64,000 nt of DNA from Hetaerina americana (GCA_022747635.1 JAKTNV010000011.1:17769975-17833974); one strand, 5' to 3'; positions 1 to 11,793 are shown, numbered from the stretch's first letter. The notes: generated by a model from the letters alone, not told the origin. Made by a program: numbers and translations.

Positions 1-184
1 TGCCGACGAAGAGCGTGCTACTCTCTAATGATTAATATCATGGATCGGAGTATGGCATGAAGGTTAGAATTAAAATTCAGAAAATGTACAGCACTGAAGT
101 TTGGAATAAAAGGACATATAAACGAGATGTAAATAATATAATAGCTGGGAAGGAATTTAGTATCCTATAAAAGTCAAATTACAA

Positions 185-634
185 CATTTTTAATTGTCAC
201 ATTTAGAGTACGCGGATAGTGACTGGGATGCATTGGAGAAAATGTTTATTAAGGAAGTGGGAAAATCTCAGAAAAAAACTGTTAGATTTTCAAAATATTT
301 TCTGCGAGAAAAGAGTAATGGTAAAGGGTATATATGTTGGAGGAATTGGAATGAGTTACCCCTTGTTTCTCGAAGGGCAGGCATAACTTAAGAGTCTTTC
401 CGAAAGATACAGGACACCAAGGTTTCCTTGCAAAAACGAGGGAGTTACCATGACACCAAATCATATTTACTAGCACAATTAATGTATGATGCATACAGGA
501 ATTTATGTTCATGAGAGTTTATTTATAAAAGCTAGCATAGATTCAAGTGTATGTATAGACGAATAATTTTGTACCATAAACCTCCCCACCATGCGTCCTT
601 GCCGCGGATTGCTGGGTATTTTGTAGACGTAGAT
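185..634 (+). mobile_element. LINE A fragment, decayed RT end plus 3' tail
   Basis: The stretch near 200-235 translates to SHLEYADSDWD, matching the S/PHLEYA-x-S-x-WDP signature near the C-terminus of LINE A RT elsewhere in the window. The end (about 565-634) carries the CCCACC...GGGTATT-GTAGACGTAGATG version of the LINE A 3' terminus. The middle is not alignable by eye, so this is probably one deleted copy but could be two fragments. Confidence 0.5.
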
Positions 635-673
635 GTACGCCAAAATTCACTGATAGGGTTTACACCAGCGGTT

Positions 674-775
674 CATCTACATCTACATAACACCCCCCAG
701 GCCGTCGCAAGGACGTGTGGTAGGGGGTGATAGGTCACTAGCCATTCTACATATATTCCCTCCAATTCCTCATGC
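674..775 (-). mobile_element. LINE A 3' tail
   Basis: It begins with CATCTACATCTACATAA, the complement of the LINE A (TAGATG) end, followed by the GC-rich hairpin region and GGTGATAGGTCAC. It faces the preceding copy 3' end to 3' end, about 40 bp apart. Only the 3' UTR is left. Confidence 0.75.
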
Positions 776-1850
776 ACCTGGCACCACTCGATACACCAAA
801 AACCACGTGGAAATGGGGCGAGCGAACACGAATCATGCAACATTCATACATATATTAAGAGTATCACATGACTAGCAGATATTCCTATGCCTACACAAAG
901 AGGACGAGAAAATACGTTGACAGAGGGCAGGCACATTCAGGCATTCATTTACGTTAGTATTCTACGCATTCTGGACGGATAATTCACAAATACAATAGTC
1001 TTTAAATTCACTCCATCTGGCACAAGGGCGCACGGCGGGGGGCTTTAGGTCGCCAGACTTGAAGAGTGTTTTGTGAGAATTTAATCGTGAACACCCCTAT
1101 TTTAGACAGCGTGTACCTATTATTTTCTAAGGTGCTTCCCCTTTTCTTGCTGTCGCGCTTAGTGCGCAGGAAAAACAAATACATGAATCTATCAGTTCGA
1201 CAATCTAACTCTCTAATTTTGAAGCAATCGTCAGCCTTTCCAATGTAATTAGGGGGCCTAATAATATCTCCAATGTTTTGGAGAACATGCTTTATGTTTT
1301 TGTAATAAATTTAAATTAAATTAATAAGATGATTCAACACTAAGGGTGAAATACCTTTTTAAGCATAATAGACGTGTTGTGACACGAAAGACGGCAAACT
1401 AAGGTTAGATGAGATAATGACAACATACTAGGCTACTTAGAATTTAAAAATTTGAACACTTTTCCCCCCTTAGCGTTACCGCCTATAGTTATTTTGATCC
1501 ATCACCGTTCGTGGGAAATATGACATCTTATAACCGTCGGTAACATATTTGATCTCTCAAATCTAAACCTTATTTATCTAATCTAAGCCTTAATTTGGAT
1601 AGTGAACTCTAAATCTTAAGAAAATGCGCACGTAAGGGTGTATGAAACATGAAACGCATGCTTAAAAGTTGAATTCTATGCGCGTAAAGTCCTGTGCATA
1701 ATCCTAACCAGATATGAACAAATAGTTCGAAATCGATCTTATCAGAAATATTTGGTGAACGCATTGAGATTATGATGTTTTCGATCGAAACGAATGTCGG
1801 AACAGCCAGTCTCAACCATTTACGGCACGATCAAACGAATGTTTTCCCTC
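776..1850. other. Mostly unassigned A/T-rich DNA
   Basis: No recognisable gene. A short decayed LINE A tail on the minus strand is visible at about 1018-1052 (GCAAGGGCG-like and GGCGGGGGG blocks). The rest shows no coding signal, tRNA or repeat that I can identify. Confidence 0.5.
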
Positions 1851-2420
1851 TTCACTCCCTCCCCCCCTCCCTTCCTCCGCAGAATCCCAAAATCGCCTTT
1901 CCCTCCCATTCCCTCCGGAGGTGGAGTCCTATAAGGGAGGGTGGGGGAAGAGCAGGTTTTTGTGGGCGGGAACGTTTTCATGGAACAACCCTCCCCTTAT
2001 AAAATGTCCACCCTTTCCCACCCACCCCCCAATCCCCAATCATCTCCCCCAACCCTTCCTCCCTTTCACCTCTTTCCCTCCCCCAACCCCTTCCCTTCCT
2101 CCCGTGGACCAGCCTTCCAATGGGCTTCCTCCTCACCCCTGGGGTCCGACCGCACCTGGAGGAGTGAACCGTGGGCCGTTGGGGAACCCCGCCGCTCATC
2201 GGCCAGCCAATCGCGTGCCGCATTGGTACCTGCCCTCATAGCAACCCCCTTGTTGCCCTCACGACCGCGACTGGTACGCGCATCTCCTACCGAGTCGACT
2301 TGCTGGTAACGTACGTCTCATATCTCTTTCAAGCAATTCCAAGTTTCCACCGCGGAGGTCTCGGATTGGTCTGGATGGTTCGAGTACACATGGCTATGGG
2401 AGGTTGCGTCGAGGCGTAAT
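1845..2420. other. C-rich / CpG-containing block, function unknown
   Basis: A base-composition island rich in CCCTCC and CCTTCC runs (about 1850-2120), then a more balanced CpG-rich stretch to about 2410. Overlapping frames stay open in this block (for example 1921-2241 and 1941-2309 on plus). Their products are proline- and serine-rich, as expected from pyrimidine-rich DNA, and match no family I know. It could be an unmethylated regulatory region or first-exon area of an unseen gene. I do not call a gene. Confidence 0.3.
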
Positions 2421-2457
2421 TTAAATACAATGTTTTGTATTTCTGGTTTTCAGTTCA

Positions 2458-2870
2458 CATCTAAATAATACCCTGCAAGCCACCGCGGGGCGAGTGGCGG
2501 AGGGTGTTAGGTCACCACTTGTAAACTAGAATAATACCACATGAAAAACCAAATCATGTTACCCCCACACAAATATTAGTTTGATCATGTTAATTCTTTT
2601 AATGGTGTCGTGGCACTGTTACCTGGTTCATAACAAGTTTTCACAAGCCTAGATGCTCTACATTGCACGCGATCTAGTTTCAAAATTAATCCTACTTCAT
2701 GAGGATCCCATACATTTGCAGAAAACTCAAGGTGGGACCTAACTAACGTGAAAAAACAAAGCCTTTCCTTGTCCCTTTCACTACAATTCCCAAGTTTTCT
2801 TTTTATGAATCCTAACTTTTATTAGCTATTCCGCATATTTAACGAATGTCTGTTCCCTAGGATATATCCT
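2458..2870 (-). mobile_element. LINE A, 5'-truncated copy
   Basis: The 3' terminus (CACATCTAAATAATACC) lies at the left. On the minus strand, 2690-2755 reads SHLEFSANVWDPHEV, the conserved LINE A RT C-terminal signature. The coding part is shifted and interrupted and the 3' UTR is shorter than in other copies. The 3' UTR between 2520 and 2590 resembles that at 41540-41610, so the two belong to one subfamily. Confidence 0.75.
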
Positions 2871-3931
2871 TAGTCATCGTGCATATACACCAACGAATAT
2901 GCCTTGTGTCTACACAGCTTTTAACCTTGTCCTTACTTGTAATCCGAGTAACTACTTCTATAATGTTTTTGATTTCTTAATATTATGATTCCTGATTGTC
3001 CGGAATTTTAACGGGAACGAATTATTGTATCAAACGATAGTGTTCATTAAGTAGCGCTGACAACTGATTGGAATGCATCTAGAGCATTTTCCTACTTTTG
3101 AAAGACTCCAATATACACATATATACTCCCAAGTTGGAAAAAAAACCACCCCCCTGGAAATTATACCTGCTTGGTTTAGTTGCCACGTAGATCGATTCCT
3201 TCGTTTGAGAATTTTAGTGGTTTAAATGAAATCGGTCCATTTAGAACCGTTGATCCAAAACCCAGCTACACACATGTAGAAATGTTGCATAATTTCAGGT
3301 AAACAAATTTAGGTGAAACTATTGCCGCACTAGGGATACCATTTTCTTCCTGAATGATAGCAAAACAAATGCCGTTCCTGATTTTACTATTTTATGTACT
3401 CGTTTTTCGATATTTGGAGCTTCATTACTGGATGCAGAGGTGTATTCCTTTTTGGTTTCCCTTTAAAATAAGCTTCCATCTCAACGCGTAATGGTATACC
3501 GTAATTTAAACTGTGATCCTCTAGGAAATCGGGATGCTATTCCGTTCAGACCTTCCAAGAAAGCATAAGTTTAGCGTATTGCTCTTCTCAATTCCTCGCT
3601 GAAACGTCGCACGAGGAGATGAGTGTAAAACAGGCTAAATATAAAATAAAATTGCAAAATAAAAAGTGTTATCTTCTCCATTTCGTTTGTCAACAAAAAT
3701 GTAACCTGTTTCTCTAGGTAAGAGGTAGGATGTTCCCTTACGCAGCTTAAAGCAGGTATTTTCTTAATAATGGCTATTTCGAAAAGGGATTTGAGATAAT
3801 CTGTTTTATGTGTCATTAGTTATAGGTTATCAATAAAGAAAGGGAGGTATTATTTGAGTTAATAATGGCAAAGTCGTTTAATATTCGTTGTCATAAAGGG
3901 TCAATTTTTACACTTCATTCAATTCACCTAC
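2871..3931. other. No gene or repeat recognised
   Basis: A/T-rich sequence with short open frames only (for example 3571-3816 on minus). Nothing matches a known protein. No tandem repeat, tRNA or element terminus was seen. Confidence 0.4.
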
Positions 3932-4686
3932 TACGAGGGTCATCCGGAAAGTAGTACCCGTTCGTGAAATAAAGACACAAAAGTAAATATTAACAAACAT
4001 AAAAAATTTTATTTGAAAGAGGATACTTTAAACTACTTCTCAACATAATCTCCAAGCAAATTAAGGCATTTGTCATAACGTGTGACAAGTTTCTGTATTC
4101 CTGCTGCATAGTCCTTCGCCGCCAGCTCATTGAGATACGCGAGGGACCCATCTTGCACAAATTTTTGCATAATGCAGATGGTGTTTAACAATTTCATGAA
4201 CAATTGTTCGAGAAACATTGGGAAAATGCTCACAGATGTCATCAATTGTGACGCGCCGATCGTTCCTCACGAATTCGTCAACTGAGCTCACCAGTTGGTC
4301 TGTAATGACAGACGGTCTCTCCGAACGCTCATCGTCGTGTGTGTTCCCCCTCCCCATGTTGAAGTTGCGACACCACCGCCGAACAGACGACTCGTCCATT
4401 ACATTGTCTCCATACACCTCCTTTAATTGGCGATGAATATCACATGGGCGAACGTTTCTTGCATTGAGGAATTTAATCACTGCCCTCACTTCACAACTGG
4501 CGGCGTTCTCAATTTTTTTAAACATTGTAAACAATCACAGAAACAACACAGGCAATGCTAGCGTCACGCAACTTGGCTCAGAGAAGGCAGACAAGCCACT
4601 GAAGCTATCTGACCTCGTCCAGCGGCTACTCGCGTCGTCAGCACTTTGCGGCACGAACGGGTACTACTTTCCGGATGACCCTCGTA
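3932..4686 (-). mobile_element. Mariner-derived deletion element (MITE), copy 1
   Basis: The element is 755 bp including TA at both ends. The left terminus TACGAGGGTCATCCGGAAAG recurs inverted at the right end, and the inverted match runs for about 35 bp through the ACCCGTTCGTG segment. It contains the N-terminal part of a mariner transposase and, in another frame, its last ~40 residues, with the catalytic centre missing. Copies 2 and 3 differ by only a few bases and share the same internal deletion. It cannot encode an active transposase and would need one supplied in trans. Confidence 0.92.
4127..4534 (-). pseudogene. Truncated mariner transposase, DNA-binding half
   Basis: A 135-residue open frame. 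Residues ~10-50 form a helix-turn-helix of the mariner type (SCEVRAVIKFLNARN...VMDESSVRRWCRNF), followed by the linker DDERSERPS and a second helix-turn-helix ending KICARWVPR, close to the mariner WVPH/R motif. The protein then leaves frame and stops. The overlapping frame 4033-4245 carries the usual mariner C-terminus (LVTRYDKCLNLLGDYVEK). Compared with the usual ~340-350 residues, the DD34D catalytic core is absent. The retained DNA-binding half might still bind the terminal repeats; that is inference. Confidence 0.9.
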
Positions 4687-5403
4687 TTATTTGAACACTG
4701 TGTCTTGAAGCCCTGGCCGTTTGTTACATTGATTCGCTTTATCATTTATTTGTAATGGAAATCGACCATTTTTCAATAAGTGACGCCTGAGATACTGTCC
4801 TCATTGATTTTTTTTATTATTGCTCTCCATATGACCACAGGTTATAACAATAATTTAATTTAAAAGTTTTAATATTTTCATTTGCGATCAATTCAATTAT
4901 GAGCAATCTTTATCCATCTTGCCAAAATTGTGCAAATTATCTATCCACCACCCGATTGCCAACCCATTCTTTAAACTGAAACAAAGGTTTACATTCCGTT
5001 TGAAGACTTTTCTATGCCCTGACCAACTAGAACTCAAGCGTCAACCTTGTGACTCTTACTTATTCATTTGTTGTTTATTCCTTGAAAGAATTCAAAGTAT
5101 ACAATCCTCATATTCCATCTTCCTTCTTTATTTAACTATACCGGCATTGGCATTTATATCAAGCATGCGCGATTATAAGGACAAGAGGAGAATCCATTAA
5201 GGTTTTAAGACAGCGTTTTTCACCACGATCCTATCAGTTGATACCAAATACGCATATTTCCACGAAAGAGTTGATAGAAAAGATAGAAAGCCCTATTCAC
5301 CATTTCCATTCTGCTTACGATATTCCACTGGTGCTTATTGGTTGTCCACTGGTGATCCGGCTGTCTAAATGGAAAACACGAGCTACTTTTTCAGATTGTC
5401 TAC
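4687..5403. other. No gene recognised
   Basis: A/T-rich DNA. Open frames at 4919-5200 and 5238-5504 on plus have no recognisable domain, and the second runs into the LINE A tail that follows. Confidence 0.4.
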
Positions 5404-5720
5404 CCCTACATCGAAATATTACCCCCCAAACCGCCGCAAGGGTGTGTGGCGGGGGGTGTTTGGTCACCACCCGTAAAAGGGAACAAAACAACATTCAAAA
5501 CTAACACATACATGCAAACCTATACCCACAGTAGCACATGCATTCACGCGAAAATGCTTTCATTTTACACGCATGCAAATACGTATACTATCATATAAAA
5601 AATAATTGAACCTAATAGTACAGTAAGAAAACTATAAAATAACGTGCAAAATAGAATTTGAAAAACAAGAAGGCGAAATTCCACTACCCCATGAACATGA
5701 AACCTATTAGTCTACTTGGA
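5404..5720 (-). mobile_element. LINE A 3' UTR copy
   Basis: It starts at the left with CTACATCGAAATATTACCCC, a mutated LINE A terminus, then the hairpin (CCGCC/GGCGG intact) and the conserved CACCACCCGTAAAAG block. It continues through the long 3' UTR (CATGCAAACC..., TTGAAAAACAAGAAGGCGAAATTCC). The same blocks recur at 40688-41035 and 58060-58170. No coding part remains. Confidence 0.8.
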
Positions 5721-6086
5721 GACTAGTATATTGCATGTCTACTCAACCCGTAGTCTTACTTGGAGATTATCTTCCTTGCTTCTGTACATAATTACGACTG
5801 CTACCTTTATCCTTTTTATCTAGAAGATTGTTTATCTTGAGGGTAACACAATTTTTCATTCCCTTTTCCATCCCCATTTCCATTATGGCTAGTATCTCTT
5901 CAAATGCCATTTGTTTACTGAAAAGATGGGGCATTTATGTAGGGAAGAGTTTAAAAATTAAAGACATCAGCCAGTTTTGGTTGTGCGTACGTAAGTAAGT
6001 TTTAGTGGAAAACCGTAACGGTGCATCGCGCAAATACCGGAGAGCGGCGGGCGACACAAAATGTCGCGGTCTGTCAAATGGGCACG

Positions 6087-6589
<503 letters not shown>

Positions 6590-6590
<1 letters not shown>

Positions 6591-6607
6591 ATATATATAT
6601 ATATATA

Positions 6608-6670
<63 letters not shown>

Positions 6671-6740
6671 GTATATATAAATGCATCCCTAGTATCCCTT
6701 CATATATATACATATATTATATATATATATATATATATAT
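6590..6740. repeat. (TA)n microsatellite, interrupted
   Basis: (TA)n with TG/TA interruptions to about 6675, a short unique spacer (ATGCATCCCTAGTATCCC), then more (TA)n to about 6740. Confidence 0.95.
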
Positions 6741-7539
6741 GCAGGCATTGCTTAGTCACCGCTATCGTCATAACTGGTCGTAGGTCGTGTTACCTCTTGC
6801 TCCTTACATGATGCATTTTTTCATTCCTAACTGAAGGTAAACTGGAGCACGGTTCGCTAATGTAAACAGATGCCGTTTCCATCACTTCTCCCGCATGCTG
6901 TAGGAAGTCGTAAAATTAACATTTGCACTTCAAAAGAAAGCGGCCGGTTTGGGTTTATCGACGCGTTGTCGCAGCGTTTTAAAACGTTTAGCATTCCAAA
7001 GGGAAGGCCCATCACCGCATTTTCATTTCTCTCCTCGGGAATTAGGGAAAAAAGCATTTTTTTCGGGGAACATTTTGGTACACCTCAAACTTAAGTGTTT
7101 TCATGCCACGTTTGTAAGATCTCATAAAATTTGAATATTCCATCATCTTTGTGTGCAGTCAATTAACCAGGATCGCTCAACGCCACCCCTATTTTGACGC
7201 ACATTAGGCGAGGTTCGATTGTCGTCCAGATGTTGCAGGTGTGGGAAGCAGCAGAGGAAACTGCAAGACCCCGCTCACTCTTCTCATGATGACCAAAAAT
7301 TCATTTTCTATTCTGTCTTGGTTATAGGGCGTTGCATAAAAAATCCTAGTAATTTATGTTCTTCAATTGAATCATTCAGAAACGCATAGGAATGGCATTC
7401 CTGTACATTCATTTACATTCCACTACTCTTCGGCTCACGACTGCGATAAAAGTTTAGTTGATAAATTCCATCCTAAATCTTTGACTTGCCGGGCCGATGC
7501 TCTAAGCATTGATGTTTTCGTGCATAAATGCGTATTTGA
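6741..7539. other. No gene recognised
   Basis: Mixed-composition DNA with open frames of 60-105 codons on both strands around 6857-7094 and 7367-7684. They have no recognisable domains. I see no repeat terminus here. Confidence 0.4.
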
Positions 7540-8393
7540 CCAATGTGGCTCGTCTCTTTCTTCTGGCCATGCATACCGTGAAGCTAAATTTTCCTATCCC
7601 TTATGGCATTGCAGTACTATCCTTTCCTCTTTTGTCCTTAACAATTTCTCCTATGATGAGCAAAATAGGACAAATATGAAATAGGCCATCTTCTGGCCAA
7701 GGAATCGGGGTAAGTGGTTGCATTTCCCCCGCAGATTTCAGTTTAATTAAGTTCCCTCGATAGCTCAACGGTTACAGCCCGGAAAATCAAAGACCCATGT
7801 TTCGAGTAAGGTCAAGAAAACTTTTTTACGATTATGATCTGCTCGATTCCACCATCTGCAACATTCCTGTTTTCGTCTTTTCGTTATATTTTCCTATCCC
7901 TGTATTATTATATGTATTTCATCGTACATAAATATGTGTTCCCCATATGGCGGGTTTTCGTTTTGAATTAGTATTAGGCCAATGTGGCTCGTTTCCCTCT
8001 TCTGGCTATGGGTGACACGAAACGCACTTTATACTTTTCCTACTATCCTTTCCTCTAATGCCCATGTCCATTTCTCCTTTGGTGGGTGAAATAGCTCCCT
8101 AATGCCATCTTCTGGCCAAAGACTTGGAGAAAAGGGTGGCATAAAAGTCCAGAATATTTCGGCATAATTTACGTTTCTTTTTTTCTTAGCGCAATGCTTA
8201 GAGCATCAAGTCTAAAGTCATGTTGAAAGGTAAGTCGAAAATCCATGGTCTACGTCAAGGAAACTGTTTTACGCTTGTAATCTGCGTGATTTCACGTTCC
8301 CCACCATTCCTGTTTTCGTCTTTTATTTGTGTTCCTATCACTTTTTCTTACTGCATGTGAATGAATATTTATTCTCCATATGGCGGGTTTTCG
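7540..8393 (+). repeat. Diverged tandem repeat, two units of about 439 and 415 bp
   Basis: Both units start with CCAATGTGGCTCG (7540 and 7979) and end with CCATATGGCGGGTTTTCG (to about 7960 and 8393). They share CTATCCTTTCCTCT, GCCATCTTCTGGCCAA and ATTCCTGTTTTCGTCTTTT in the same order. Unit 1 contains TAGCTCAACGG and GTTTCGAGT at 7768-7810, which resemble pol III A and B boxes. The unit may therefore be a tRNA-derived SINE-like sequence. Identity is clearly below 90%, so the duplication is old. Confidence 0.75.
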
Positions 8394-8435
8394 CGTGTGT
8401 GTATATATATATATATATAAATAAATTATATAAAT

Positions 8436-8436
8436 T

Positions 8437-8521
<85 letters not shown>
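8436..8521. repeat. (TA)n microsatellite
   Basis: Pure (TA)n that runs directly into the head of the following SINE1. Confidence 0.97.
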
Positions 8522-8525
<4 letters not shown>

Positions 8526-8735
8526 GTGGGTCGTGGTAGTCCAGGGGGTAGACTATTGGGCTACTGACCGGAGGGCCCGGATTTCCGGACAAGCCATTCT
8601 GGGCACCTGCGGCTTCGCCCAATCTATGTGATTTTTCGGGTGCCAGATCTTCCTGGAAAACCCTAACCGGCACAAGGAAAGGAACTGCCCCCCCTACCCA
8701 GATGTGTGAATTTCACATACTGTGTTCATGGTTTA
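8522..8735 (+). mobile_element. SINE1 copy (tRNA-derived SINE)
   Basis: The head GGTCGTGGTAGTCCAGGGGG resembles a tRNA D-arm/A box. The B-box region is GGATTTCCGG here, mutated from GGTTCGATTCCCGG in the copy at 23.4 kb. The body shares GGCACCTGCGGCTT, GATTTTTCGGGTGCCAGATC and TGTGTGAATTTCACA with the other copies. A member of this family would be transcribed by RNA polymerase III and mobilised by LINE proteins in trans. Confidence 0.85.
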
Positions 8736-8793
8736 TATATACATGCGTATATATTGCATAGATAGAATCCTATTGTAATAATACCATGATTTA

Positions 8794-9096
8794 AGTAGTT
8801 TTGAGGGGAGGCGACCGACAGCTAAGGTCATTTGCGCCATAGGGGATGGATAGGAAAGGATGAAGGGTGGAGAGAAACCCGGCGTCGGCATTAGCCTACT
8901 CTTTACGAAAGGCGCCAAGGGGTCCACAGTTTAACGTCCCATCCGACGGACGGCGTACTCACTCAAAGTGCCCTCCACAAAGCACCTCAAGTAGGGATCG
9001 AGATACCTCTGAAAAATATTCAACACCGCCGGGATTTGAACCCGCGCCCTCAGGGTGGGAAGCCAGTACGTTAGCCCCCGCACCATCTCGATCCCC
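8794..9096 (-). mobile_element. SINE2 copy with target-site duplication
   Basis: On the minus strand this starts GGGGATCGAGATGGTGCGGG, continues through a B box within CGCGGGTTCAAATCCCGG and the GTCCGTCGGATGGGACGTTA block, and ends GGTCGCCTCCCCTCAAAACTACTT. It is flanked by CCATGATTTA at 8784-8793 and 9097-9106, a 10-bp direct repeat and likely target duplication. Confidence 0.92.
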
Positions 9097-9232
9097 CCAT
9101 GATTTAATCTCTGTGATCGTTCTTGCAAACTCTTAATCTCTCCAAATTTTGTCGAGTTATTCAATCATAGCAATTTTTGCAGAATTTATGAAGACACTTA
9201 ACTATGTTTGCACACATGTTTTTGTATAATTG

Positions 9233-9235
<3 letters not shown>

Positions 9236-9302
<67 letters not shown>
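9236..9302. repeat. (TA)n microsatellite
   Basis: About 65 bp of pure (TA)n. Confidence 0.97.
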
Positions 9303-9307
<5 letters not shown>

Positions 9308-9639
9308 ATGCGTTTATGAGGTAATATTTCTCCATGTATGGCATATTACCTCCTCCACCTCGTGGTTTTTATGTCACGATGCATTTCGCCCTTCTTGCGT
9401 TTAGATACGAAATGTTTCGAAAGGATTACGTACCCGACGGTAAAGACGTCTGACACGACGTTCACCTTTTGTGTTTGTATGAAGATATTGGATTTCTTAG
9501 TTTCATTTGAAACGTACAGAAATACCGCAATTCTCGGATTGGCAGATATGACGCATCTGCAAGCTGGGTGTATAAGACAACGTAAGACAGGATGCCCACG
9601 AAAACGTATGCTTGAAAAAATATCACTAAACGAACGCCG

Positions 9640-9905
9640 GCCGTCTTACTCACTCTTCTCCGACCCTTTACCTCCCCCTCGTGTCGCCGGCCCCCCGACC
9701 GACGCGACGCAGTGGCGGTGGGCGATGCGGCCGCGCCAAGGGATGGAGTGGAATGTCCTCCGGTATGTGGCCGTTGGTGCACGCGTCGCCGGCATACCAA
9801 CCCACCCTCCACTCCACCCACGCTCTCTGTGGAACGCACTGGTCAAACGGCAGCCGCGCTACGCGCAAATTCCACCTCCGCCCCGTGACCCCACCAAAGT
9901 CAAAT
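9640..9905. other. CpG-rich block, function unknown
   Basis: A sharp rise in G+C and CpG (GCCGGCCCCCCGACCGACGC, GCGGCCGCGCC) inside A/T-rich DNA. Several frames are open on both strands, the longest being 9338-9907 on plus (189 codons). None has a recognisable domain, and the frame starts in ordinary A/T-rich DNA. An unmethylated promoter or exon is possible, but nothing proves it. Confidence 0.3.
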
Positions 9906-10194
9906 AAAGAAACTTTGCGTGCATCATGCGAGCTCTTGAATGACCCTAAAAAATCGTTTTCTGGGGCCTAAATGACGTCGACGTTGTGAAATATGTGTCA
10001 ATGAATAAGGAGACCGTGTTGAGACGCAAGAGAAGTTTCAAATTTCTCTTTGAAGCAATTTGTCTTGACGAGACTTTAGAACTTGAATGAAATTTACACG
10101 TTGGAAATATTGTTTTAAGCATAGATGGTATTCATGGTTTGTCGAAGACTGTGATAGAGTGGAGATCGTTGGACAAACATAGTGATAGAATTAG

Positions 10195-10375
10195 AATAGG
10201 CATGTTGGGAAGAAAAAAGAAAATGCGGAAATGAAGGTGGGTTTATAGTAGTGTCGGATTTAAGGTTATGTTTCTTTAATAGAGCCTGATAAATATATCA
10301 TTTTACCGTTCCATAGTCTGTGTCCACACAAAACCTACATTATGCGGTTGAATACCAATACTAATAAATGCAAAT
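10195..10375 (+). mobile_element. LINE B 3' UTR fragment
   Basis: It contains ATAGGCATGTTGGGAAG (decayed RIGMLG codons) and ends with AAAACCTACATTATGCGGTT-GAATACCAATACTAATAA, the terminus shared by LINE B fragments at 15.95, 27.25 and 59.9 kb. Confidence 0.6.
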
Positions 10376-10555
10376 CATTACACTGCGCTACTTGGTCCCA
10401 AGATGGACAAGTATCCGAGAGCCTTGTTTTGCTAATTCCCTTAATAATAAGTGAGTTTAACTGGCCGAAAAAGGCTTAATAATTATTAAAGTACAAAACC
10501 CTCTCCTATGAAACCGCACCATTTGGTTAATTGCTTTGGTTGGATGTAACCATGG

Positions 10556-10862
10556 GGATCGAGATGGTGCGGGGGCTAACGTACTGGCTTCCCACCCAGA
10601 GGGCGCGGGTTCAAATCCCGACGTTGTTAAATATATTTCAGAGGTATCTCGATCCCTACTTGAGGTGCTTTGTGGAGGGCACTTTGTGTGAGTACGCCGT
10701 CCGTCGGATGGGACGTTAAACTACGGACCCCTTGGCGCCTTTCGTAAAGAGTAGGCTAATGCCGACGCTGGGTTTCTCTCCACCCTTTACCCTTTCCTGT
10801 CCATCCCCTATTGCACAAATGACCTCAGTTGTCGGTCGCCTCCCCTAAAATCTACTACTACT
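10556..10862 (+). mobile_element. SINE2 copy with target-site duplication
   Basis: A full-length copy. The head GGATCGAGATGGTGCGGGGG gives the A-box region and GGTTCAAATCC is a good B box. The tail ends in a short (CTA)n run. The flanks GGATGTAACCATGG (10542-10555) and GGATGCAACCATGG (10863-10876) are a 14-bp duplication with one mismatch. Open frames across it are incidental. Confidence 0.94.
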
Positions 10863-11055
10863 GGATGCAACCATGGAGGCAATCTAAGTAGCTACCATTG
10901 GATCCTTCTTTGCATAACTTTTTCTAGCGTAGAACCAGGACTTCCAATGATCGCCAAAAGGATGCCAGACGCCTTTGCAGCCAACTTAAGCACGGACAGA
11001 CCGGACGCTTGAATGGACTTCGTTTGATCTCGGTCTTATCTTTCGACTTATCTGG

Positions 11056-11125
11056 AATCTATATCTACCCTGGAAACCGTCGCGAGGGTATCTGGCGGGC
11101 GGCGTTAAGGTGCTACTCATACATA
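11056..11125 (-). mobile_element. LINE A 3' tail, decayed
   Basis: CTATATCTACCCTGGAAACCGTCGC, then GGGTATCTGGCGGGCGGCGTTAAGG, is a mutated version of the LINE A terminus and hairpin. About 70 bp are recognisable. Confidence 0.6.
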
Positions 11126-11157
11126 CGGAAATATTAGCGTGACAACATCCAGGTGTC

Positions 11158-11462
11158 TTGTTAGGGATGTTAGGATGTTAAGAAAACTTTCGTAAACACT
11201 TTGATATGGAATGCAGCTATGACCGGGGCGGAAACGTGGTCACTGAAGCAGGAGAATAGACGTAGAATGGAGCCTTTTGAAATGTGGGGGTGGAGAAGGA
11301 TGGGGAAGGTGAAATGAAGAAAACAAGTGAGGAAGTACTTGGTATGGTGGGTGAAGAGAGGGGTTTGTTGGGAGAAATCATATGGAGGCAGGAAAAGTGG
11401 ATGAAGGGCGTATTGATCGGCATCGGCGTAGGATGTTAGAGACAGCAATAGAGGGGAGAATT
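11158..11462 (+). mobile_element. LINE B C-terminal coding fragment
   Basis: In broken frames it reads ...ETWSLKQENR-like, then [31 protein letters not shown] and MLETAIEG, the C-terminal part of LINE B RT. Several indels are present. It is cut off on the right by a long palindrome starting at about 11465. Confidence 0.75.
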
Positions 11463-11464
11463 TA

Positions 11465-11632
11465 TGAGGGTAAAAAGAAACTTAACAATTCCACAATAAA
11501 GATTTTATATTTCACGACCATGGTTTCGATGCTGCGCATCATCACCTGATAATGATGCCCAGCATCGAATGAACTATGGTCGTGAAATGTTAAATCTTTT
11601 TGGGAGAAATGTTAAGTTTCTTTTTACCCTCA
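11465..11632. repeat. Long inverted repeat, about 80-bp arms
   Basis: The left arm (about 11465-11543: GAGGGTAAAAAGAAACTTAA ... TTTCGATGCTG) is repeated inverted at about 11551-11632, with only CACCTGAT-like bases between them. The arms differ by a few substitutions. The GCATCGAAxxxATGGTCGTGAA arrangement around the centre recalls the end regions of Penelope-like elements, but no coding sequence is attached. Confidence 0.85.
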
Positions 11633-11700
11633 TTACGAAGGAATTCCACAAAATTAAACCTAAAACTGTGATGTTTATCAAGAGGGATATATTCATATAC

Positions 11701-11708
11701 ATACAGAT

Positions 11709-11792
<84 letters not shown>
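11701..11792. repeat. (CA)n-(TA)n-(TG)n-(TA)n compound microsatellite
   Basis: Successive runs of ACACAC, TATATA, GTGTGT and TATATA. The compound repeat is itself nearly self-complementary. Confidence 0.95.

Positions 11793-11793
<1 letters not shown>

Noticed and set aside
4218..4694. Plus-strand frames over the MITE (repeated at 23956 and 56821)
   Set aside because: They are antisense to the truncated mariner transposase, which has recognisable helix-turn-helix motifs.
7540..8393. A CRISPR-like or satellite array
   Set aside because: Only two long, diverged units with no regular short spacers.
8867..9136. Possible small proteins across SINE2 copies (also 8931-9164, 10531-10719, 29949-30278)
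   Set aside because: They lie wholly or largely inside SINE2, recur with the repeat, and show no domain.
9338..9907. A 189-codon candidate host gene
   Set aside because: No recognisable domain, overlapping antisense frames of similar openness, and it spans a sharp composition change.
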